From NCBI GenBank assembly GCA_020720385.1, contig DYOR01000013.1, forward strand, positions 1-44,283: a stretch of 44,283 nt of DNA, read 5' to 3'. Numbering within the stretch: the stretch's first letter is position 1; every line of letters begins with the position of its first letter. Shown here piece by piece: positions 26,238 to 33,940 of the stretch. The position numbers and the translations under genes are program-made. Source of the stretch: Rubrivivax sp. (GTDB taxonomy: Bacteria; Pseudomonadota; Gammaproteobacteria; Burkholderiales; Burkholderiaceae_C). The notes under the pieces were generated by a model, which was not told the DNA's origin, searched no databases, and saw nothing but the letters and a program-made list of their open reading frames with translations.

Positions 26238-29200
26238 TCAGCGGTCGACGCAAACGCCCTGTGCCTGCTCTGGCGCGCCGGCCACCACCGTGGTGCTCGT
26301 GGTGCTCGCGACGGTCGCGCCACGCACGCCCTGCGCCTGCAGTTCGCGGCCCAGGCGCCACAGCGCGCAGGTGCTCCAGGGCGCGCCCAGGAGGCGCGGC
26401 ACGCCGCTGGAGGAATCGCCGCGCAGGGCCAGCCAGCCGGCGTAGGCGCCGCTCGTGCCGGCAAGCCAGGTGGTGTCGCCAGGTGGGACCCGCGCAAACT
26501 CGGCCAGGCTGGCGATGGGCGCCGGCGGGTTCTCCGCCAGCCGCGCCAGTTCGTCGTGCGTGGGGCGCTCGTACACCGCCACCAGCACCTGTTCACGCGT
26601 CCCTGCCACCTGCCCCGGGGGCAGCTCGGCGGCGGGGCGACCACGCGCGATGGCAAAGCAGCGCGCGCCATCTTCGAACATCTCGCTGCGGAAGCCCGGC
26701 TGCACCGCCCAGCCGGTGCTCATGCGCGCGCACACCGAATCCGGCGGCGAGCGGCGCAGCGCGGCGAAGCGCGCATCGTCCGCCGCCACCGGCAGGCGCT
26801 GCGCCGAATGCGACACCAGCCGCCAGGCCTGGGCACCCATGCCCAGGGCGCGGCCGCCCGGCAGCGGCCAGCTCTCCACCACCGCCACGCGCGCGGCCCC
26901 CGCGGCCTGGCGCACGGTCTCGACGGCAGCGGCGTCGGTGACCACGGCGCGGGTCTGGCTCTGCACGATGCGGCTGGTGTCTTCCACGCGCTCCCAGTCG
27001 ATCTCCTGCACCGTGACCGAGGGGATCTCGACGCTGGGGCCCTGCGCGCTGTAGGCGAAGTAGCGCAGCCCGGAGTCGAGGATCACGGAGGGATCGAGGT
27101 AGCGCGGAATGGACACCACCACCTGGCCGAATTCGCAACGCGCGCTGGCCGTGTCGTAGGTCGCCCCGCGCAGCACGATGGCCGCGCTGCTGCCCGGCGG
27201 CAGACGTGGCACGAAGATGCCGCGCCGCCGCGTGCGTTGCGCCGGCCCGCCGCTGGAGACGAAGAGCTGCCCCGCCGCAGCCTCGGCCTGCCCCACCTCG
27301 GATGGTGCCGGCGCACAGAGGACCTCGAACTCGCCCGGCCGGGCCAGCGCGCGGTCGGCGGCAGCGCGCGGCGCGCCCTGCCACAGCGCGGTGGACAGGA
27401 GCTGGCGCAGCTTGCCGTTCACCGGCGGTTCGGCCTGCGCCGCCACGCCGCTGAGAAAGGCATCCTGGCGGCGCACGGGCGGAATCCAGGCGAGGTGCTC
27501 GAGCAGCCACTCCGAGACGCGCGCCATGAGCGAACCCTGCCCGGTGCGCGCGTCGTCGATGAGCTCGGCGGCGCGCAGCAGCGACGCCAGCGGCGCGCCG
27601 GCGGCGCCGACGCCGGGGTAGTCGGGCGTGAGCGGTGCGCGGTTGGCGCGATTGCCGGCGTCGAAAAGCAACTCGGCGCGCTGCGTCACCGGCGCCTGGA
27701 TGAGGATGGAGAACAGCGCCGAGGGCAGGAGCAGCAGCGTGAGCGCGCCCAGCGCCAGCCAGTTGCGGCGCCAGCGGCCTTCGCGGCGCTCGCGCTCGCG
27801 CTGGCGCTGGTTGGAGGTGGCGAGAAAGGTGTCGAGCTGCGGCGCCATCCCCGCCAGGCGCACGCCGTCGCGGTCGAGCAGCAGGTAGCGGAACCAGGCC
27901 GCGCGCTGCTCGGGCCGCGCCAGGCGGCCCTCGAATTCGCTCTCGCGCAGGCGGCGGATTTCGCCCGTCTCGAGCAGGAAGTCCTCGCGCCGCCGGCTGG
28001 CGTCCCAGGCGGCGCACTTGCGCAGCACACCGACGAACTCGTCGAAGCGCTCGGACTCGAGGTCGATGAGCTGGCGGAAACGCGACCAGCCACGGATGAA
28101 GGACTCGTGCGAGACCTTCAAGGTCACGCGCGCGGGGTCTTCCTTGTCCCAGAAGAGATAGTCCACCGAACCGAGGAAGCCCTCGGCCACGAGCGCGCGC
28201 AGCGCCGTGCTCGTCATGCCCGCGCCGAGCAGGCGTGCACCGGACTCGACCTCGATGCGCTGCTGCGAATACAAGCCGGTATTCGGGTCCTTGAAGGCGA
28301 GCTGGCGAAACAGGGCGTCGAGCTGCGCGCGCTCGGGCGCCGCATGGCCGCGATAGACCGCTTCGGGCCAGTTCTCGACGCACTCGCGCAGCGTGTTCGT
28401 GCGCTCGTCCAGGGGTTGCTCGTCGCCCGGCGCGAGCGCACCGCCGCCGACCGCGCGCACCAGGTCGATCTCGGTGATGCGCGCCGGCACCGGCACGTCC
28501 ATCTCCTCGCGCGCCAGCGCCGCCTCCCACAGCCGCGCCAGCAGGTGCTGCAGCAGCGGCAGGTGGTCCGGGTCGTGGGTGATGGCCTTCACGTCGCGCA
28601 GCAGCCGATCCAGCACCGCCTGCTCGAAGGCCACCTCGCCGGGCAGCCCGGCACCCCCATCGGCCTGGCTGCGCGCGACCAGGCGCAGGAAGCGCTGCGC
28701 CGGGCCGACGATGGCGTCGCACAGCTCGCCGTCGTCGAGACGGCGGATGAGGTAGGACGACTTGTTGATCGCGTCGGGCAGTTCGAGATAGGCGGCGCAG
28801 TCGTTGAGATGCTCGCTGCGCATGGTGAGCACCACATGGCAGCGCGGGTGCGGGGCGAAGAAGTGGTCGAGCACGCGCTCCACCAGCAGCGCAGCGTCGG
28901 CCACGCCCTTGTTGGTGGGGTGGAAGAGCTCCTCGAACTGGTCGAGCACGAAGAGCACGCGCGCCTCGGCCGGGTCGGGCCCGCGCGGCACGGCGAGCTC
29001 GGCACCATAGGTGTCGAGCAGGCGTGCGAAGCCCGCCTCCTGGCGGAAGACCTCGGCGATGTCGGCCAGGCGCGCCGCGTCGGCCTGCTCGGTTCCGCGC
29101 GAACGCAGCAGCCCGGCGAAGCGCCGCGCCAGCCGCGTGATCGGCGAGGAGCGGCGCGCCGCGCTGTCCTCGGCGCTGACATTGGTGCCCGGCGTGCACG

Positions 29201-29471
29201 TCATCGGCAGCCACAGGTCCCCCGCCCCGGGGATGCCGAAGCTGCGCAACTCGGGCACCACGCCGGCGTGGATGAGGCTGCTCTTGCCCGAGCCCGAACC
29301 GCCGAGCACGGCGACGAACTGCGTCTGGCGCAGGCGCTCGATGACCTCGCGCACCTGGCGTTCGCGGCCGAAGAGCAGCGCGGCCTCGAAGTCGAGGAAG
29401 GGGCGCAGGCCCGGGTAGGGCTCGCGCGGCAGCCGGGCGCGGGCGTCGTCGGGCAGGGCCGGGGCGTTCAT
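26238..29471 (-). CDS. nSTAND1 NTPase with transmembrane helix and unknown C-terminal region
   Basis: A 1077-residue STAND-type ATPase. The N-terminus PYPGLRPFLDFEAALLFGRE (about 19-37) is the hallmark of the nSTAND1 family. Walker A GGSGSGKS is at 57-64 and Walker B FVLDQFEELF near 174-183, with the nSTAND helical bundle and winged helix to about 510. One membrane helix follows at about 571-590 (WLALGALTLLLLPSALFSIL), preceded by a strongly basic stretch (QRQRERERREGRWRR), so the last 480 or so residues should lie outside the membrane. That region has no WD40 or TPR repeats that I can see; it contains six Cys. The start overlaps the TIR gene's stop (ATGA). nSTANDs sense a trigger and oligomerise in conflict and signalling systems; the trigger here is unknown. 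Confidence 0.88.
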   Translation of the reverse strand: MNAPALPDDARARLPREPYPGLRPFLDFEAALLFGRERQVREVIERLRQTQFVAVLGGSGSGKSSLIHAGVVPELRSFGIPGAGDLWLPMTCTPGTNVSAEDSAARRSSPITRLARRFAGLLRSRGTEQADAARLADIAEVFRQEAGFARLLDTYGAELAVPRGPDPAEARVLFVLDQFEELFHPTNKGVADAALLVERVLDHFFAPHPRCHVVLTMRSEHLNDCAAYLELPDAINKSSYLIRRLDDGELCDAIVGPAQRFLRLVARSQADGGAGLPGEVAFEQAVLDRLLRDVKAITHDPDHLPLLQHLLARLWEAALAREEMDVPVPARITEIDLVRAVGGGALAPGDEQPLDERTNTLRECVENWPEAVYRGHAAPERAQLDALFRQLAFKDPNTGLYSQQRIEVESGARLLGAGMTSTALRALVAEGFLGSVDYLFWDKEDPARVTLKVSHESFIRGWSRFRQLIDLESERFDEFVGVLRKCAAWDASRRREDFLLETGEIRRLRESEFEGRLARPEQRAAWFRYLLLDRDGVRLAGMAPQLDTFLATSNQRQRERERREGRWRRNWLALGALTLLLLPSALFSILIQAPVTQRAELLFDAGNRANRAPLTPDYPGVGAAGAPLASLLRAAELIDDARTGQGSLMARVSEWLLEHLAWIPPVRRQDAFLSGVAAQAEPPVNGKLRQLLSTALWQGAPRAAADRALARPGEFEVLCAPAPSEVGQAEAAAGQLFVSSGGPAQRTRRRGIFVPRLPPGSSAAIVLRGATYDTASARCEFGQVVVSIPRYLDPSVILDSGLRYFAYSAQGPSVEIPSVTVQEIDWERVEDTSRIVQSQTRAVVTDAAAVETVRQAAGAARVAVVESWPLPGGRALGMGAQAWRLVSHSAQRLPVAADDARFAALRRSPPDSVCARMSTGWAVQPGFRSEMFEDGARCFAIARGRPAAELPPGQVAGTREQVLVAVYERPTHDELARLAENPPAPIASLAEFARVPPGDTTWLAGTSGAYAGWLALRGDSSSGVPRLLGAPWSTCALWRLGRELQAQGVRGATVASTTSTTVVAGAPEQAQGVCVDR

Positions 29472-31012
29472 CCGTCCCGCCCTGCGTCGCGCTGCTGGCG
29501 GCGCTGGAAGACGTTCCTCAGGAAGCGCTCGAGCTCGTCGCTCTCTTCGTCGATGACGGCGATGCGCTCCTCGTCGGCGGCGTCGAAGCGCAGCACCTGC
29601 CAGCCCCAGGCGGGCACGGGTTCGGTGGCCTGCTGCGGCGGCATGAGGTAGGCGACGATGCCCGGGGCGGCGTCGCGCCCGGGGGCCATCTTGTTCTCGA
29701 CCTTGTTGATCTGCGCCACCAGCGCCTCGGAGGTCTTGCGGCCCCACAGCAGCACCACGCCATCGGCGTCGTCCAGGCTCGGGTAGCTGTCGATCTGCTC
29801 CACCGGCAGGCCGCGCGCGCGCAGCGTCAGCGGCGGCACGCGGCCGGGCGCGAGCTGCATGCAGACATGGTCCCACTTGCGGCGGATCTGCTCGCCCAGC
29901 GGCTGCCACAGGTTGAGCTCGTGGCGGTTGCTCTCGATGTAGATGCGCACGCCCTGGGTGGTGACGGTGGACGCAGCCGCGCGGGGCGCAGGCGCCAGCT
30001 TGTCGGCCAGTGCTGCCAGGCCCAGGGGCGCCACGCCAAGCGTGGCGACGAAGGCCGCCCCACCCTGCCACGCGGCCGGCGGCGGCGGCGCCACGCGCAG
30101 GTCCAGCCAGTGCAGCCGCTCGGGCGGCTTGCCCTGCTTCAGCCAGGCGTCGCGCTGCACCTGCAGGTGCCCGCCGGCGCCGAGCGTGGCCATCATCGGC
30201 AGCGCGTCGTCGAAGGCCAGCACGAGGTCGTCGGCGGCGGCGAAATCGGCAAAGTCGCTGAACACGGCGTCGGGCGAGAGCTGGCGCGCACCCACGCCGC
30301 GCTGGCCCAGAGCAGCCAGCGCGGCGCTGGCCGCCAACGCCGCAGCCGGCGGCACGAAGCCCAGCAAGACCCCGGGCACGGTGGGTGATGCCAGCTCGGC
30401 ACTCACCACCTCCACGTCCACCGGCGTCGGCCGGGGCGCCGCAGCGGGCGTGGCCGCCGCCCGCTTGAGCTTGGCCGCCATGTCGCTGCGCAGGCGCTCG
30501 AAGGGCACGCGGAAGGCCGGCGCCACCAGGCCCGGCGCCATGTAGATGTCCAGCGGCCGCGCCTTGTCCGCGGGGTCGAAGAAAGGCATCCACAGCTGGT
30601 CCTGGCTGGGCAGCAGGCGCTTCCACGCCGCACTGGCGCTGACCTGCAGCATCGCCGCCTCGGACATGGCCACGATGTACAGGCGCTCGCGGAAGGCATC
30701 GTCGCTGGCAAGGCTCCTGAAGTACTCGAGCTCCTTGAGGCACCAGTCGCTCTGCGCGTAGTTGTCGTGCACCACGATGATCATGGCGAACGAGGCGTCG
30801 ACGCGCCTCTTCAGCTCGTCGGACAGCGCCCCCGCCACCGGGCCGTTCTCGCCCGAGAGGTGGAAACGCGGCAGCTTCACGCCGCGCAGCAGCGCGGGCA
30901 GGCTGCGTTCGAGCTCGTTGCGGAACTGCGTCACCCAGCTGAACCAGGCCGCATCGTCGGCATGGGCGTAGCTGATGAAGGCGGTGAACTCGCAGCCCTG
31001 CAATGGCTTCAT
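29468..31012 (-). CDS. TIR-domain protein
   Basis: A 514-residue cytosolic protein. Residues 8-150 form a TIR domain: FTAFISYAHADDAAWFSWV (strand A and helix A) and SDWCLKEL (88-95), where Glu94 sits at the catalytic position of NAD-cleaving TIRs. The Arg/Pro-rich BB-loop region PRFHLSGENG lies between them. A Pro/Ala linker (about 190-210) leads to a second alpha/beta region, of which about 345-500 (GVRIYIESNRHELNLW, DADGVVLLWGRKTSEALVAQINKV) looks like a Rossmann-type or degenerate TIR-like fold. It begins 10 bases after the maturase stop and overlaps the STAND gene. Likely effector or adaptor of the STAND protein; enzymatic activity is inferred from Glu94 only. Confidence 0.88.
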   Translation of the reverse strand: MKPLQGCEFTAFISYAHADDAAWFSWVTQFRNELERSLPALLRGVKLPRFHLSGENGPVAGALSDELKRRVDASFAMIIVVHDNYAQSDWCLKELEYFRSLASDDAFRERLYIVAMSEAAMLQVSASAAWKRLLPSQDQLWMPFFDPADKARPLDIYMAPGLVAPAFRVPFERLRSDMAAKLKRAAATPAAAPRPTPVDVEVVSAELASPTVPGVLLGFVPPAAALAASAALAALGQRGVGARQLSPDAVFSDFADFAAADDLVLAFDDALPMMATLGAGGHLQVQRDAWLKQGKPPERLHWLDLRVAPPPPAAWQGGAAFVATLGVAPLGLAALADKLAPAPRAAASTVTTQGVRIYIESNRHELNLWQPLGEQIRRKWDHVCMQLAPGRVPPLTLRARGLPVEQIDSYPSLDDADGVVLLWGRKTSEALVAQINKVENKMAPGRDAAPGIVAYLMPPQQATEPVPAWGWQVLRFDAADEERIAVIDEESDELERFLRNVFQRRQQRDAGRDG

Positions 31013-31022
31013 GGCAGGGGCC

Positions 31023-32234
31023 TCACGCCGCCAGGCCCTGCTCGAGCTCGGCCTGGCGCAGCACGGCGTCGAACGGGCGCTTGACCATGCTGCGGCAATG
31101 CAGCGTCTCGGTGGCCGCCAGGTCGCCGCATTCGTAGAGCTTGTTCGCCGGGGCGCCGCCGCCGCAGAACTCGAAGTGCGCGCAGTCGCGCGCGCAGGCG
31201 GCCACGCCCGCGCTCACGCCCCGCCACAGCTTCGAGAAGGCCGGGGTTTCGAGCGCCGCGACATAGCCGCCGCGATGCACGTTGCCGAGCACGAAGTTGG
31301 CGTACGCCGGCCAGGGCTGGCCCAGCAGCTCGGGGGAGAAGGTGCCGAAGTCGCCGTCGTGACCCACGCTGACCAGGGCCAGCGGCATGGCCTGCGAGTT
31401 CTCGGGCCAGGCATGCGCCGGCCCGCGCCCGTTCTCGTGCCATTCCCAGCGCGGCAGCCCCTCGCGCAGCGCCTGCCAGGCCGCCGCGAACTCGCGCACC
31501 ACCACGCGGCCGTGCAGCGAGCGCTCGAGCAGGCGCTGCACGAAGCGTTCGTGCGCCGCCTCGTGCCCGGCCAGGCTGGAACTCGCATGGGCGCCCTCGG
31601 CCTCGTCGAAGTTGCATCCCAGCTCGGTGATGCCCTGGGCCTCGAACCAGTCGTAGAAGGCATCCGCGTGCGCCAGCGTGGCCGCGCCGACCACGGCAAT
31701 GGCGTGGAAGGGCACGCCATGCCGGCGCAGCAGCGCGATGGCATGCCGGACGCGGGCATGCGTGCCCTGGCCGGTGCGCGTGCGCCGGCAGCGGTCGTGC
31801 AGCGCCGCCGGCCCGTCGACGCTGATGCCCAGGGCCACGCCGTGGCGCAGGAAGAAGGCACACCAGGCCTCGTCGATGAGCGTGGCGTTGGTCTGCATCG
31901 CGTGGCACACGCGCACCACGCCACCCAGCGCGTCGGCCACCGCGGCGAAGGCCTCCTCGTAATAGGCCGGCGGCAGCACCAGCGGCTCGCCCGCATGCCA
32001 CACCACCGTCAGTTCCTCGCCCAGCAGGCCGTCCTCGCGCAGCCGCAGCGCGGCCTGGCGCACCGTGGCGACGCTCATGCGCGAGCGGTCCTGCCGCTGC
32101 GGCAGGTAGCAGTAGCTGCAGTCGATGTTGCAAAAGGGCGTGGGCTGCAGCACCAGCAGCCGCGTCGTCGGCCGGGGCGAAAAGTCGGTGACCCGCACCC
32201 GTGCCGCGCCGGCACGGCGGGGCACCACACGCAT
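31023..32234 (-). CDS. radical SAM/SPASM peptide maturase, GrrM/OscB-like (cyclophane-forming)
   Basis: A 403-residue enzyme. The radical SAM cluster motif CNIDCSYC is at 35-42. The C-terminal SPASM region has Cys347, 351, 357, 369 and 380, with CGGGAPANKLYECGDLAATETLHC (357-380) matching the pattern I recall for GrrM/OscB and related maturases that join an aromatic ring carbon to the beta-carbon of a residue two places on. The start codon overlaps the upstream precursor's stop (TGATG), so translation is coupled. A Trp-x-Asn/Lys repeat peptide directly upstream is the obvious substrate. Each crosslink would remove two hydrogens. HxsB/anSME-like relatives are less likely alternatives. Confidence 0.87.
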   Translation of the reverse strand: MRVVPRRAGAARVRVTDFSPRPTTRLLVLQPTPFCNIDCSYCYLPQRQDRSRMSVATVRQAALRLREDGLLGEELTVVWHAGEPLVLPPAYYEEAFAAVADALGGVVRVCHAMQTNATLIDEAWCAFFLRHGVALGISVDGPAALHDRCRRTRTGQGTHARVRHAIALLRRHGVPFHAIAVVGAATLAHADAFYDWFEAQGITELGCNFDEAEGAHASSSLAGHEAAHERFVQRLLERSLHGRVVVREFAAAWQALREGLPRWEWHENGRGPAHAWPENSQAMPLALVSVGHDGDFGTFSPELLGQPWPAYANFVLGNVHRGGYVAALETPAFSKLWRGVSAGVAACARDCAHFEFCGGGAPANKLYECGDLAATETLHCRSMVKRPFDAVLRQAELEQGLAA

Positions 32235-32512
32235 CACTTGTTGGCCCAGTTGCTCCACTTGCTCCACTTCGGCCAGTTGGTCCAGTTGGCGGCCTGGGAC
32301 ACGAGGCGAGGCTGCTGCGGCTCGCCCTCGCCGATAACGGCAGGCGGCCGGCTCAACGCAGCGCGCACCGCAGCCACACGCGCCTGCAGCTGCGTACGTT
32401 GCGTGTCGACATGCGCCTGCGCGGGCAGCGCAACGCCGACCGCTCCGATCGCCGCCAGCGCGGCGAGCGGAGCACGGCGAGGACGCGGCGGGCGGAGGGG
32501 CTGGTCTGGCAC
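32234..32512 (-). CDS. putative cyclophane RiPP (triceptide) precursor peptide
   Basis: A 92-residue peptide from GTG 32512. It has a basic N-terminus (RPPRPRR), a hydrophobic core (APLAALAAIGAVGVALP) and AQA before His34, together a Sec-type signal peptide. A polar linker with QRTQLQARVAAVRAAL follows. The C-terminus is WTNWPKWSKWSNWANK: five uninterrupted Trp-x-Asn/Lys triplets (Trp 77, 80, 83, 86, 89) plus a final Lys. Trp-x-Asn/Lys is the substrate pattern of three-residue cyclophane maturases. Unlike GrrA-type substrates the repeat has no Gly. The stop overlaps the maturase start. GTG is the only good in-frame start that keeps the signal peptide; AGGA lies 9 bases upstream. Confidence 0.78.
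   Translation of the reverse strand: MPDQPLRPPRPRRAPLAALAAIGAVGVALPAQAHVDTQRTQLQARVAAVRAALSRPPAVIGEGEPQQPRLVSQAANWTNWPKWSKWSNWANK
32240..32284 (-). repeat. five 9-bp units encoding Trp-x-Asn/Lys
   Basis: Five consecutive 9-base units, each TGG + variable codon + AAC or AAG, form the core of the precursor peptide. Middle codons differ (ACC, CCG, AGC, AGC, GCC), so the units are kept by selection on the first and third residues rather than by recent duplication. Confidence 0.85.
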
Positions 32513-32520
32513 GGCGGCCG

Positions 32521-32549
32521 ATCCTAGGCGCGGCCCTGGGCCTTGTAAA
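32521..32549 (-). promoter_or_regulatory. candidate promoter of the RiPP-TIR-STAND operon
   Basis: TTTACA (32544-32549) and TAGGAT (32521-32526) are 17 bases apart on the minus strand, five and four matches of six to sigma-70. The -10 ends 8 bases before the GTG start, so transcription would begin at or within two or three bases of it. The AGGA inside the -10 could instead be the ribosome-binding site; both roles are not possible in one transcript. Confidence 0.42.
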
Positions 32550-32569
32550 GGCGCGGTGCCCCCTAGGCG
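32523..32569. repeat. paired CCTAGGCG sites around the operon promoter
   Basis: CCTAGGCG occurs at 32523-32530 and again at 32562-32569, one copy over the -10 and one upstream of the -35, 39 bases apart start to start. CCTAGG is itself a palindrome, and CTAG is scarce in this GC-rich sequence. They could bind a regulator, but no regulator gene is adjacent. Confidence 0.35.
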
Positions 32570-32619
32570 ACACGGCCTGGCGCCGTACGGCGGCGGCGGC
32601 GCGTCGGGGGCAGGCCGCG

Positions 32620-33876
32620 TCAGGCAATGACCGGACCGATCGCGGCGCGAACGCGCCAGGCCACGAGCACCGCCGAGACCACGCCCATCGCCAGCGCTGC
32701 GGCCGAAGCGGCGAACACGGCGTTCTCCCATCCGTGGTCCATGAGCCAGCCGAACACCGGCGCCGCGGTGGCGAAGCCCACGTCGAGCCCCGAGTACACC
32801 GTGCCGTAGACGCGGCCGGTGGCGCCGGGTGGCGCGGCGCGCTTGATGAGCATGTCGCGCGAGGGCCCGGCCAGCCCGGCGCCGAAGCCGGCCACGGCCA
32901 CCGCGGCACCTGCGAGCAGCGGCGGCAGCACGCCGCTGGCCACGAGCAGCAGCAGCGCGGCCGAGGCCGCCATGGCCAGGCCGATGGTGCGTTCGAGCTG
33001 CGCCACGCGAGTGGTGACGAACCCGCCCACGAACATGCCCGCCGCCCCACACAGCATGTAGCCGGTGACGACGAAGGCGGTGGCCGACAGCGGCAGCGTG
33101 TACATGCGCGCCAGCGCCGGGCCGGCGAAGGACTGGATCGCCGACAGGGCCGCCGTGGTCCAGAAGAAGAACGAGAAGCACAGCCACACGGAGGGCAGGC
33201 GCAGGAAGGCCATGGGATGCTCGTCGTGCACGGCGCCGCCGGCTTCGCCGCGCTCGTGCGCCCACTCGCCGCGGCGGTCGTCGATGGCCCGGCCGTTCAG
33301 CGCCAGCAACATCAGCACGCCCAGTGCCAGCAGCGCTGCACCCACGCACGCCGTGCGCCAGCTGCCGCTGAGCTCGCTCATGCCGACGAAGTACACCGGC
33401 GCAGCCGCCCAGCCCAGGTTGCCCGAAATGCCGTGCACCGAGAAGGCATGGCCCAGCCGGGGCGCGGAGACGCGCTTGTTGAGCACGGTGAAGTCCGAGG
33501 GGTGGAACGGCGCATTCCCGAGCCCGGCCAGCGCCGCCGCCGCCATCAGCCCGCCGTAGCCGCGCGCGCCGGCCGCCGCCAGGGCCGCGGCGGCAAAGCA
33601 CGTCAGCGCGGCCAGGAGCACCGGCCGCGCGCCGACGCGGTCGACGAGGAAACCGGACAGCGCCTGGCCGGTGCCGGAAATGACGAAGAACACCGTCACC
33701 AGCAGGCCGAGCTCGGAGTAGCTCAGTCCGAATTCGCGGATGAACGCCGGGAACAGCGGCGGCAGCAGCAGGTGGAAGAAGTGCGAAGTGCCGTGCGCCA
33801 GGCCGATGAGGCCGATGACGGCAAAGTCCGCTCGTGCCGTGGGGGCAACGGCGACCGTGGAGGAAGCGGGGTTCAT
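32620..33876 (-). CDS. MFS transporter
   Basis: A 418-residue major facilitator with 12 predicted helices. The loop 2-3 signature [14 protein letters not shown] is present, and a charged central loop ([25 protein letters not shown]) separates the two halves. The first helix region [25 protein letters not shown] is like a large proteobacterial MFS group of unknown substrate. It is divergent from nadA by 64 bases and on the same strand as the RiPP operon, 107 bases upstream of the precursor. It could in principle serve the operon, but the candidate promoter between them argues for separate transcription. Confidence 0.9.
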   Translation of the reverse strand: MNPASSTVAVAPTARADFAVIGLIGLAHGTSHFFHLLLPPLFPAFIREFGLSYSELGLLVTVFFVISGTGQALSGFLVDRVGARPVLLAALTCFAAAALAAAGARGYGGLMAAAALAGLGNAPFHPSDFTVLNKRVSAPRLGHAFSVHGISGNLGWAAAPVYFVGMSELSGSWRTACVGAALLALGVLMLLALNGRAIDDRRGEWAHERGEAGGAVHDEHPMAFLRLPSVWLCFSFFFWTTAALSAIQSFAGPALARMYTLPLSATAFVVTGYMLCGAAGMFVGGFVTTRVAQLERTIGLAMAASAALLLLVASGVLPPLLAGAAVAVAGFGAGLAGPSRDMLIKRAAPPGATGRVYGTVYSGLDVGFATAAPVFGWLMDHGWENAVFAASAAALAMGVVSAVLVAWRVRAAIGPVIA

Positions 33877-33940
33877 GGCGCGCAGGGTGCAGGTGGGGCA
33901 ACGGCGAAGTTACGATAGCAGCACCAACCCCGGCAGCCCC

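Noticed and set aside
26115-29651. Open frame of 1178 codons on the plus strand
   Set aside because: It lies antisense to the nSTAND1 gene, is rich in Arg/Ala/His/Gly with no domain, and arises from codon bias in GC-rich DNA.
32240-32284. CRISPR-like or mobile repeat
   Set aside because: The 9-base units are codons of a peptide core, without spacers or palindromes.
26238-32512. Recently acquired genomic island
   Set aside because: Base composition and codon use look like the flanks, and no integrase, IS or att repeat is visible; horizontal origin cannot be shown from this window.
32234-33901. The 555-codon frame containing the precursor peptide as one long protein
   Set aside because: Its upstream part is a frame-shifted shadow of the MFS gene; only the last 92 codons have a signal peptide, a repeat core and a coupled stop.
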